A stretch of DNA of 64,000 nt from Phyllostachys edulis (Eukaryota > Streptophyta > Magnoliopsida > Poales > Poaceae): assembly GCA_036346405.1 (NCBI GenBank), contig CM070568.1, positions 30,973,072-31,037,071 of the forward strand, in the 5' to 3' direction. This document shows, in pieces, positions 31,661 to 42,366 of the stretch; within the stretch, counting starts at the first letter, position 1; the number at the start of each line of letters is the position of its first letter. The position numbers were made by a program, and so were the translations under genes. Under the pieces are notes generated by a model. That model had not been told where the DNA came from, ran no database searches, and saw only the letters and a list, made by a program, of their open reading frames with translations.

Positions 31661-33879
31661 AATCATGCTTTTCTTAAGCTAGGAGGTTTTCATGCTAAAG
31701 CTAAGGCTAGGTGTCTTTGAGTTAGAGAAGGAAATAGATAGACTGTCACTAGAGATTATTGCTCTTACATCCGCTCCTTCTAGTGATGATTGTGATACAT
31801 GCTCGCTTTTGTCAAGTTGATATGGAGAAGTTAAGGACCTCACATGATAGTGTGTCCTCCAAACTTGATAGTGTTAAGGTGGAGAATGTTAGTCTGCTTG
31901 CTGAGTTAGAGTTGAGTAGGATGGCTGTTACCCTACTTATTACTGATGAGACTACTTCTCCCACCTCATGTGAGGGTAAGGACATTGCTGCTAGAGGATC
32001 TTATGCCATGCTCCTTGATCTGCCCGAGTCTTGTGAAAATTGCAATAACTTGAAGATGAACTTAAAACGGGCAGATCATAAAATTGCTGAACTACAAGCT
32101 TCTTTACTTGAGCCGATTGTTTCATGCTTGAACTGTCCTAAGTTAACTGCTGAACTTGAGGCTGTCTCCAAACAGTTTCAAGATATGATTGATCATGAAA
32201 GGAAGTTGGCTCAGTTTGCTTCTAAGGACCTGTTAGCTCACCATGCATTAAGTGTAACAAACTAAAATCGACTTGATTGCTTTGGATGAGAAATGTGAAG
32301 CTAACTAAGGATCTTCTAGAGAAGCCACATTGTGCTTGCAATATGATTGTGGAGAAGGGAGAAGCCCTGTGGTAAGGATGAGACGCTTAGCAACGTGAAC
32401 CAAGCGGCTAGCAAGATGGGATCTGTCCCTCAGAGTCTATTTGTGCGTGCACAAGCCATTCTTCCCTCTCGCTTTGGTTCTTCTTTTGCTCCCTTACCTT
32501 CTCATTGTCTCTTCTTCCCCCGCTCTTCTTGCACCTCTCTCTTTCGGGAGTGTCAAGATTACCTTATGAACACTCTCGAGAGATTTGTAGGAGGCAAGAA
32601 GAAGCTCAATCTTATTCTAGACCAATCTAAGATCTGCAGATTTAATCGTGGTCTAGGATATGACTTCTTTGAGGACATGAGGAAGCATCCACCGCCGTGC
32701 TCGCACCCATAGCACTGTGTGTGATCGAGACCGAGCCCGGACCGAGAAAGTCCATTTCAAGTCGGCGGGCTATGTCAGGATTTCGACGAGAAGGTAATTT
32801 CACATGCCGCTTCTACCTCTCGAAGGTGAAGTATCATTGCACCTTCATCGGAAGGATGGACACACATCGATCGATGCTTCAGCGCGCCAAGATCGCGTAG
32901 AGACCATGTTGAGTCTCTTAGGCGATTCGAAGGTCGGCCCTGCACCTTGAGTGCACCTAAGACCAACACGAGGTCTAGACTTGTTTCTTCCGATGGGTTT
33001 GTGCAAAGATCGAGGACTTGGTTTTTCCGAGTTTTCGGTTTTCGTCCTCATCTTCGCTTTCGACCGTGACTTCCGCGGCCCCGAGGGTAGATCTCGTTTT
33101 CCCATCGAGATAGCTACCATGGCGTGTTCGATCTGTTGCGAGTGCTCGACTCGCTCCTTCAGTAGCGATCGGACTCGAAGAATGACCGGTCTACTCTTAG
33201 ACCTTCTCGCTTTGAGTGACAGAGAGCGAGGGTAGATAGAGGTCGATCGGGCTTGACTACTTCATCGCGCCGACGTGTTACTCAAGATTGGGTGCCAAAA
33301 TCATTGTTGATTTATCCCAAGATCGAGACTTTACTCTGCTTGACTCAGTTCGCGGGTAGGGAAGGAGAAGGTTTGGCTTGTAGACTCGGTTGTTCTCGTC
33401 ATATATTAGGAGACTCCGTTGGTTCTCCTCCTAGCCCGCGCTCCGTGATGAGACGATCACCTTCGGAGACGCTTCGTTCGACGCGTCATCGCCAAAGGTA
33501 CTCGGCGATTAATGCTTCCTTTATTCTTAAGGATGTTGCCTTGGTTAGTAAGTCGCAAAGACAATTTGCTTTCGTTTCACCATCGATGACGGTTTGAGGT
33601 GAGCTTTAAGAAAACAATTGCAAAATTCTTGACTCTTCTGTAGTCCGGTTTATGGATTTCTCGTTATGGGAGGATCTTTCGTGCTGATTTTTTCGATTCT
33701 TCCGTGATCCTCTCCGGTGTTTGGTTGCTTCGAGTCCCGCGATCTCTTTTCTCGCATAGGAGACTTGGTCATATTGATTTGACCATTTGACCCGAGTTAG
33801 CGACCATGATCTCATTCGTGGTCCGCCAAACTCAAGATGGTCAAAGATCTTGTTTGCACTCCATGCTTAAGACGCGGCA

Positions 33880-36450
33880 AGATGGTTGCCGCTTCTCATC
33901 CTCGGTCCACAAGCATTATGACCGATGCACAGACAATTGCTCCACATGGATACTGATGGGACGGCTCGAAAAGTGATCGCAGGAGGGAAGTGGTATGTGC
34001 TTGTTGTGGTCGATGACTTCTCGAGGTATTCTTGGGTGTTTTCTTAGCCTCAAGGATGAGACGTTTTCACATTTCCGAGGTCTTTTAGTAGGTCAGTCTG
34101 TTGAGCTCCGGGTGCCTTACGAGCGATCCATGAGGACAATGGCACGGAGTTCAAGAATTCCTACTTTGAGAGTTTCTGCGGTGAGACAGGTGTAGAGCAC
34201 CAGTTCTCTTCTCCATACGCCCCTCAGCAAAATGGCGTTGTGGAGAGGAAGAACCGTACCTTGGTCGAGATGGCCAGGACGATGCTTGATGAGTACTCTA
34301 CACCGAGGAAGTTTTGGGCTAAGGCCATTGCGACCGCGTGCCATGTTTCGAATCGAGTTTTTCTTCGGGCACTCCTACACCAAGACTTCTTATGAGTCGA
34401 GATACTGCTAAAGCCCAGCCTCTCATTTTCGTGTGTTTGGTTGCAAGTGCTTTATTTTGAAGTGGGAACCTAGATAAGTTCGAGTCACGCCTCTGTGGCG
34501 GTATCTTTCTAGGCTACTCGACTTCTTCGCGGCTTATAGGGTCAGGAACCGCGAGTCTAGCAAAATGGTAGAGACGCGAGGTGACTTTTTGACGAGGCCA
34601 CCCGGGACTAGGCCAGATATCTCGTGTTCTTTAGAGCGATCCGAGACCATCTTTGTGGATGATGAGGACGATGGAGATGACGGTTGTCACCCGATCCTGC
34701 CTCTCATCCACTCCTTGAGGTGCCGTCTTCCACCGCACCTCGAGGTGATCGACCCTGCCTTCGCTTCCTCCGAGCTAGTGGCTCTGCTCCTACCTCGTCA
34801 CCATGAGGTAGAGGCCACTTCTTCATCTCTCCCAGGACCTCCTAGACACATCCAGAAAGTTCATCCTTCAGAGAGAGATCATTGAGATCTTTTCGAGCGT
34901 GTTACCCGCCAAAATCGCTTATCTCAATTCTGTCTCCATTCTACCTTCATTGCCTCTTTTGAGCCCAAAGATGTTTTTCATGCTTTATCCGATGAGTCTT
35001 GGGTCAATGCCATGCATGAGGAGCTAGAAAACTTTGAGAGAAACAAGGTCCAGTCGCTTGTTGAGCCCCCACGAGGCCACAATATCATTGGAACCAAGTG
35101 GGTGTTCAAGAACAAGCAGAGTGAGGATGGGGTAATCATCCAAACAAGGCGAGATTGGTAGCTCGGGGTTTTCCTGTGTTGAGGGTCTAGACTTTGAGGA
35201 GACCTTTGCCCTCAGAGCTCGACTTGAAGCCATTAGAATCACTCGCTTGCCTTTGCGGCTTCTAAGGGTTTCAAGCTTTACCAGATGGACGTGAAGAGTG
35301 CCTTCCTCAATGGCCTTATTGAGGAGGAAGTCTACGTCCGACGACCTCCGTGTTTCGAGAACCCCAAATACCCTAACCATGTTTTCAAGCTTTCCAATGT
35401 ACCAGATGGACTTAAGCAGAGGCTCCGTGAGCTTGGTATGAGAGGCTTAAGTCCTACTTGATAAGTCATGGTTTTGAGATGGGTAAAGTTGACAAGACCT
35501 TGTTCATCCGTAGGCATGGCACTCGACCTTCCGCTCGTCGGATCTATGTCGATGACATTATCTTTGGCGGCTCTTCCCATACTGGTTTCCCGGTTCTCGG
35601 ATGTCATGAGCACCGAGTTTGAGATGAGTATGATGGGTGAGTTGACCTTCTTCCTTGGCTTCCAAATCAAGCGGACTCGGGAGGTACATTTCTTCATCAA
35701 GGAAAGTACACTCGTGACCTCAAGCGCTTCGACATGAGTGATGATAAGCTGTGTCGACTCCCATGGCTTCTACAAATTTATCTTGACCGAGATGAGGATG
35801 GCGAGCGATTGATCAAAAGGAGTTTCGCAAAGATGATTGGCTCCTCTTGTACCTCAACGCCTCGAGACCGGACATACATTTTTACGTGTGTTTGTGCGCT
35901 CGTTTTGAGCTTCTCCTCGCGTTTTTCACCGCCAAAGCGGTGAAGCGCATCTTCGGTACCGCGAGCTACCATTGACTATGGTATCGGTACTCTTCCTCAT
36001 CCTGTCTTTCCTTGAGAGCCTTCTCGGATGCGAACTTCACGGGTCAGAGGATAGATAGGAAGAGCACTTCAGCACCGCCAATTTCTTGGCACTTCTCTTG
36101 TTTCTGGTCTTCAAGGAAGCGATGCCGTGTTGCATACCCACCGCAGAGGCCGAGTATGTTGTTGCGGCGATTCTTGTCAGAGTCAAGTGCTCGATGGCTT
36201 CGACCTGCGGGACTTTGGGTTAGTTATCGGCGTTGTTCCACTCTTTTGTGATAACACTTGCGATTAACATTGCCAAGAACCCACGGCAAAGATTCGGACC
36301 AAGCACATCGATATTCGTTTCCACTTCCTTAGAGACCATGTAGAGAAGGGCGATATAGTGCTCCAGCCAGGAGAGTGACCACCGGTTGGTGACATTTTCA
36401 CCAAGCCATTGGATAGTTCGAGGTTTTCACTCATGGGAGAGCTTGGGGTG
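33880..36450 (+). pseudogene. Copia 2 pol: integrase, RT, RNase H
   Basis: Integrase pieces include VVDDFSRYSWVF near 34,000 and EDNGTEFKNSYFESF near 34,130. YAPQQNGVVERKNRTL follows near 34,220. RT pieces are WVNAMHEELENFERN (about 34,995), GTKWVFKNKQSEDG (about 35,090), FKLYQMDVKSAFLNG (about 35,270) and IYVDDIIFGG (about 35,540, active site intact). RNase H pieces include AEAEYVVAA near 36,150 and TKHIDIRFHFLRDH near 36,300. Integrase before RT defines Ty1/copia. Frameshifts separate most pieces, so no full polyprotein can be made. Confidence 0.88.
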
Positions 36451-38176
36451 GTTTGTCCTTATGGACTATAGTGAGGGGAGCTTTGGGTTTTATTGCTCTA
36501 CTATATTATTTATGCTCTTGCTCCTTCTTTGTTGCATTGCATTTTGGGTGCATTTGGGATTAGTCCTCCTAGCATAGATTAGAGTGCTTCTTTTGTCTAG
36601 TTGTTTAGATTTACTGCTCTTATCTTGTGATTCTAGGATGTTGCTTATTAGTGTCTCTTCTCACTAGGTTGAGCTTACTCACTTCTTATAGGTTCTAGCA
36701 AGGGTTGGGCCACCCTTGGGTAGGCAGGAACGTGTTTGCTCCTTAGTGTGTTAGCCAGGGCGGTTGATAGTCCTAGAGTCATATGGGGTAGATGAGAGTC
36801 GATCTGAGCCATAGTATTCTCTATATCTTATCTATGCTTTAAGGACCCATTGTTTTATGTTTTCCTTGCCGACTTCTCGATTTATTGTTTTGGTTCAAGG
36901 GAGTTCATTTGGGAGCTTCGAGCTTAATATTGACTTAACTCAACTTGAACTAAAAGTTGCATCTAATGTTGAGGGGAGCTGGATCTTACGCATTTCTAGC
37001 ATTCTCGCATTGTAATATAACTACATTGAGCCTTGATTATTATCCTGCTATGACATGTTTACAATGCTTTACACCTTGCCATGACTTGTGCTTATTTGCT
37101 AGATTTATCATGACTTCATATGTGTAGCCTAGCTTTTGCCATGATAAGTTAATTAAAATTGCTCAACTTAAACTAAAACTTGTCATGTTAGCACTCGAGA
37201 TTAGTCTTTCTTGAGCTATCCTTTTATGATTCATGCCATGTCAAATATTTGGGTAGAGTGATGAATCTATATTGAGCCTTAGATTGAGCTGTTTTAGTCT
37301 CTTGATGATGCATGAGTTAGTACAACTTGTTAAAAGGCAAAAGATCTCTTTTGTCTTGAAAAAACCGATCTCACCAATTCTCTCCTATGAGACGGCTTGC
37401 CATTGCACTTGGCATGAACTTAGGGGGAGTTTTGGGTGACCTAGACTATCTTCTTAAGCTTCTCGCTTGGAGTAGTCGCATAAGGCTTGAGACCTAGCAC
37501 ATGATAAAACAAAAATCTGGTTGGAAACCACCATGAATTTCAAAAGAAAATATGTTTCATGTGTTCAATGTGCTTAAAGCCACAAAAAGTATCATGTACT
37601 TTAACCAATGTTTCAATCTTGAGCATAGCACTCTATTTGGTCTCAATTTAAGCTTCTTAGTTCCGCTTAGCTTATTGACATGGCTGCATCATCCTTGGAT
37701 ATCTCTAGCTAGACTTTGCTCATTGATGACTTGACTTGCTCACATAATGTACCTCATTTTCAGATTGTCATCTATGTGTTCTAGCTAGCTTATACATATC
37801 TTGTCATGATCTAGATAGCCTTTTTATTAAGTTATGGCTTGGTGTATTACATTATGGTCATTATGGATAATTCTCATGGCTCAAAATGCTTAAATAAACA
37901 AACTTCAGCCATTTTCATCCATTAACATGTCATATTCTCTCTTTGCATCTTGATGCGTTTATTGCCAAAAGGGGGAGAATAGAGAGGAAAAAGTCTGTTG
38001 GGAACAGTTTAGAGCTTTGGAGATCAATTTGCTCTTTCAGTTGTTGCTCTAGTGTTCCTTCTGTCGACATGGTCATTTGTTTCACTCTTCTTCTTTGGAC
38101 CATGTTGGATTCGTCAAACTCAAACTCAACTTTGCTCTTTTTCGGAGTTTGTCAATATACTCATCAAGGGGGAGAT
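36451..38176 (+). other. Copia 2 non-coding tail
   Basis: This stretch lies between the RNase H region and the 3' LTR. It is AT-rich, with no long open frame and no repeat or RNA that I recognise, and it ends in the polypurine tract at about 38,166-38,176. Long tails of this kind, sometimes with an env-like frame, are known in the SIRE lineage. No env-like frame is visible here. Confidence 0.6.
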
Positions 38177-39899
38177 TGAGAGACCATGTGGAGGTCGTCC
38201 CGTGTGAGTGATGGGTAATTGACAAAGGTTTTAGGTCGATCGAGTTTGGTTTGTGTGGTCGGACCATGTCGTTATGCGGTTCACGCGTTTTCGTGAAGTC
38301 AATCGTATTGTCGGGATAATCGAACGGCCGGCGTGTTATGAGATGACGACCATGAGGCGGTTATACCGATTGGTAAATGGCGGTTGAAGAATTCCAGAGA
38401 AGTTGTTTTTTTCGAGTTCGGTCTTCATTGGAAATCGGAACGACCGCAGTATTGGAGCCAGACGACCGGTGCGGTTGATCCATTGGTAACATGGCGGTTA
38501 TCTACCGATTGTATTGTGAGGTTCGCCATTTTGGTGATTTGAGTTTTGGGATAGGTCATATCCGGTGTGTTCATGCATATGTGTTGCATATTGCATGTTT
38601 GAGCTAACGTTAGGTCAAGTTGTGAAGAACTTGTTCCTGTTTCGTGTTTCTTGTCTCGTGTGGTCTGCAGGGCGTCGGCGGAGTCGTGGCGAGACACGGT
38701 GGATCTGGACTAAGCGCAGTGGCGCCGAGGTCGAACGGTCGGGATGTGTCAAGACGACGTGGACTCGAGGTGGTTGCGAGCGCTTGCGAGACAAGGAGCG
38801 CTGAAGCTTCGGAAGGTGCGAAGGGCGAATCGGAAATTGCAAAGGCCGCACAAGCGGGCGAGCTCCGTTGGACTTAGCGGGCGAACGGGAGGAGACCCGT
38901 TAGCCAAGGCTATATAAAGGATTGGAGGGCTGCATGCCCTCTTGAGCACTTGAAAAGGAATTAGGGTTTGCTAGAGTCAAAAGAGTCTTTAGTGGCTGTT
39001 TTTGCTTTAGGCTTTAGTGGTTGAGGGTGTTGGTGGAGGCGGTGGGTGCTCCTGCTTGTCCCCTTCGTTGCTTCCCTCCTCAAGAATGGATGAGTGTGTG
39101 TTCTTGAGGTTTGAGAGTGGGAGAGGATGAGATGAAAGCTTGTAATCATTCCTCTTGTATCAATCATGTATCTCTCTTCCTCTAGATCAATATGAGATGG
39201 TGTTTGTTTCATATTTGAACTCTCTGTCATTTCTTTCTTCGATGACCTCTTTTCGAAGATTTCTTGATCCTTTGTTTCTCTGGTTGTTTCTTGCCCCAAT
39301 CTACCTTGCTATGACGTGTGGGAATACATCTAGGGTGATCTAGATCATCAATCATCCACGAGCAAGTGATTGGATTAGAGGTTTGTTCTTGCCCGGTTTC
39401 GCATCCTTCTTCGTTCAAATGCAAAAAGATAGGAACCTTGGAATGGATCTCTGAAATTTTTGATTGGAATAGGTTCCTAGTATCGTTAGGAAGGTGTGGT
39501 TCAAATCTCGTAGAGTTTGGCCAAGCGGTTCAAAAGTTACGTTGATTTTCGTTTTGAAACCCGGCGGATTTTACTGTTCGGGACAATCGGATGAACCAGG
39601 CTTAACATCTGCGGTTGTCTTAGGATCTGCGGTACAACCGCCGCTTACTAACGGTTGTAGCCGATGAGGTACAACCGCCATTTACCGTGGTTGTACCGAT
39701 TGTCTGATTTGTTCGAACTTCTGTTTTTGTTTTCGAAGTTTGGGGGTGAGGTGGATTCAACATAAGACTTCCTCTCGTGCTTAATCTTTGATCTTCATAG
39801 CTCTCATAGCTATTGGAGTGATTTACAAGTTGAATCCATTCTTTGCGAAAAAGATTAGGTGCTCCTATTCACCCCCTCTAGTCGCCTTTAGGTCCTTCA
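38177..39899 (+). repeat. Copia 2 3' LTR (1723 bp)
   Basis: This is the partner of 28,692-30,421, with the same ends and followed by TCGCT (39,900-39,904). Long identical stretches (for example most of 39,060-39,180) alternate with short clusters of differences that are mainly small insertions or deletions. Confidence 0.93.
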
Positions 39900-39999
39900 T
39901 CGCTATAGTTACAATTAGATTACAATTGAGTCAATTGTTTGCAGGTGGTTGAGAGGTGTAGGCGGGGTGAAACTCTGGGTCTGCGACGGAGTGAAATTC

Positions 40000-41438
40000 T
40001 CCCTTGTCCTTAACGATATCTGATATGATAATGGCGCAGAGCTTCCCTCGAATGTACTTGATCTCATCTGCAACGAGTCCATCTAAATCTATTATCAAGT
40101 CCTGTCGCTAGCAAGAGTAAAATGGTAAGCATACATATTTAAATTTATAATTAGGAAATAATTATTTCGAGATTGACAAACCTCGGGATCCTTCTTCCTA
40201 GCACTAATGATTTGTTGTATATGATGGCAAACGTAGATTGCACATAGCTCATCATTTTTTTGCTGGTGGCACTTCAAAAATAGAATTACATATATAGGTA
40301 TAGTCAGTTCGAGACATGTTATTATGAAGTATGATATAGGATTATTGTGCTGTAGTGCGTACCGGAAATTGCGTCCTGTGTGTTAGTTTGGCGCTCGATC
40401 CATTGTATAATCCTTCGTTGGTAACATAGGCGATAAAAGACCTACATGATTCTAAAAAGTTATCCTCGGCCATTTCAAACGAATGAATACTACAATAGAG
40501 TTATGTATAGAGGAAATGAGCATACCTCTCGAGTATTCCTTGTAGAACGCTAAAGTCGTTGTTGTTGTAGACTAGGGAATCAAGGTATATCACATGGTTT
40601 CTCTTTGGTATAATGGCTAAAAGGATCTAGTGGTACCTACTCATGTATGTCGCTATAGTCATTAAACCTAAGTTCGTGCTGCGTATAAAGTACAAATAAA
40701 ATTTGTATAGCAAGTAGTGACACTTACCCCTAGTTGTAGGGCACCACTATATACTTCTTCTTCTGCTAACGAAGCAATGCCGCCGTTATGTATTCCTCGA
40801 TGAAGGACGAGTCTGTTTCGATGGTTTGCATAGATACCACGTGTGGGTCGAGGAAACCCACCGGTTCTCGCCATGCCCGGGCATTTTTCATCATGTATCT
40901 ATACATAAGCAATGAGTTGTGATATTTATCGGTATTACGTGAATGTAGAACTTGATTGTACACACTTATAGTGTACAACATTGTAGAAGCGAGGCGTCGA
41001 GGCCAACGAGGTTGAATAAATCGTATAAGTCGTTGAAGACCACAACGAAGTTGCCCACCCCATTGAAGAAATGCTCATCCTTGTATGCGATGGTGATTTC
41101 AGTATCGCACCCCTTCTTTTCAGTCTTTTGCATGTACCTGGCATACAAAGCCTGACAAGCATATTCAGCGCGGAGTAATACTGTGTCGGAGCACAACGGT
41201 TTTCCGATGGAGTAATTCCCGGACTTCCCGGACTTGGGAGGCGCCTTAATGTCCATTGATTTCGATTTGGCCTTAATGACTGGCAGCGTCTTCCTGTGAG
41301 ACGACTCGGGAACCAATACAACAACACGCTTTTCTTGTTCCTTCGGCGTCTTCTCCACAGGAACCGATGAGGTGGCCTTCTGAGGCGAAATATGAGGTGG
41401 AGTCATCGAGGGTCCCATTGGAGAGGAATGGTCGTGTC
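40000..41438 (-). pseudogene. CACTA Ulp1-like protein, partial
   Basis: The minus-strand frame begins in a Pro/Lys-rich segment at 41,418 and runs to VVVFNDLYDLFNLVGLDASL near 41,010. The next exon, at 40,981-40,766, has WREPVGFLDPHVVSMQTI. Later pieces read NHVIYLDSL near 40,590 and KNDELCAIYVCHHIQ near 40,240. The order VxFNDLYDLFN, then GFLDPHxVS, then VIYLDS, then the Cys-containing LCxxYVC fits the Ulp1-protease-like proteins of grass CACTA elements. The N-terminal part is missing because the element is cut at 41,438. Frames are broken and exons small. Confidence 0.7.
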
Positions 41439-41747
41439 GAGATTCCCTGGTCGACTAGGCCCACATATCTGTAAGCCCCATCGACTAGGGACTGGTCGTA
41501 GAAGAACTTACGACCAGGTGGTGGTCGTAGAAGAGCTTACGACCACAGACTGATCATAGGAAAACTTACAATCAGGGCATAGTCATAGAAGGACTTACGA
41601 CTATGGGGTAGTCGTAGATGGACTTACAACCTCCAGCTTCTCTCTTATGAATATTGAGGGCTATACTCAAGAACCATATGACGTCATCATTATCCATAAT
41701 ATAAATTACAGATAAATAATTAAATGAGGATTATCATATCCTCGTCA
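41439..41747 (-). repeat. Gypsy element 3, partial 5' LTR
   Basis: This matches the right 310 bp of the LTR at 26,652-27,444, starting at AGATTC(C)CTGGTCGACTAGG and ending CCTCGTCA. It is followed by GTAAC (41,748-41,752). Five hairpin units lie at 41,490-41,632, and the first two are perfect. The other ~480 bp of the LTR have been deleted together with the adjacent internal region. Confidence 0.88.
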
Positions 41748-41752
41748 GTAAC

Positions 41753-42361
41753 CTACGGTGCAAATCCGCTCTAATCTACCGCGAGCCAACTTGAAGTCGC
41801 CGACATAATGTTGATCGGTAGATTGTATAGAAAAGTGGATGTTGATTGTACCATATATTAGAAATTGCAAATACGTTCTAATCTATCGCGAGCCGAATTG
41901 AAGTCGCCGCCAAGCCGATCGGTAATTACATGAATGATAATTGCATGAACAGTAGTACTCGAATGAATAGTACACATAATATAATGAACAGTAAAAACCA
42001 AATAAGAAGATCAGCTTTGTCTGATCGCGCCACGGACCGTCGCCGCAGTCGCACCACCCCTCGCCAGCCCTACACGGCCGTCGAGTCACCGACCACCATG
42101 GCCACGCCGCAGTGCGTGTCGCGATACCAACTCATGTGCTTGAACTGCGTCGACCGCTTGTCTTGCCTTCTGGTCGGTGCCGCCGCATGGGCTCCCTATG
42201 GCGCCACTACCCCACACGGCCATCACAAGACGTGATGCGCCAGCGCCGCCACGCCAGTCGCCAAGCCGAAGGCCAGACGTCGACCACCGCTTCTCACTGG
42301 CAAGGCCATCAAACCACTCCTCTAGCCACCAGACGCCTAACGCTGCAGCCCCGCATGAATG
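41753..42361 (+). mobile_element. Copia 1 leader, first part
   Basis: The copia 1 leader continues after the gypsy 3 insertion. Two diverged copies of a word like CTAATCTACCGCGAGCC (41,770 and 41,879) lie at its start, and the rest is GC-rich. It holds overlapping open frames on both strands with no family resemblance. Confidence 0.5.
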
Positions 42362-42366
42362 CCTGA

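Larger units (their letters stand above)
28692..39899 (+). mobile_element. Copia 2, complete SIRE-type LTR retrotransposon
   Basis: This 11.2-kb element has matched LTRs and perfect TCGCT target duplications (28,687-28,691 and 39,900-39,904). It has a PBS resembling initiator tRNA-Met (TGGTATCGAGCC at 30,424) and a polypurine tract AAGGGGGAGA just before the 3' LTR. Gag and pol lie in copia order (integrase before RT). The 1.7-kb non-coding tail after RNase H and the FTKP-type ending suggest the SIRE/Maximus lineage. It is inserted in the CACTA fragment. Reading frames carry many small frameshifts. Confidence 0.93.
28051..41438 (-). mobile_element. CACTA (En/Spm) transposon fragment, interrupted
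   Basis: One terminus is at 28,051. An Ulp1-like reading frame lies on the minus strand at 41,418-about 40,000. A copia element is inserted at 28,692-39,899. The other terminus is absent, because the element stops inside its reading frame where it joins a gypsy LTR at about 41,438. It inserted in the antisense gene of gypsy 3. Confidence 0.75.
26652..41747 (-). mobile_element. Gypsy element 3, deleted and filled by CACTA and copia
   Basis: The 3' LTR at 26,652 and the partial 5' LTR ending at 41,747 are flanked by the same 5 bp, GTAAC (26,647-26,651 and 41,748-41,752). They are therefore the two ends of one insertion. Between them only 0.6 kb of gypsy internal sequence remains (27,445-28,050). 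The rest is a CACTA fragment carrying a copia element. Gag, pol and part of the 5' LTR have been lost in a deletion ending at 41,438. The element lies in the leader of copia 1. Confidence 0.88.
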
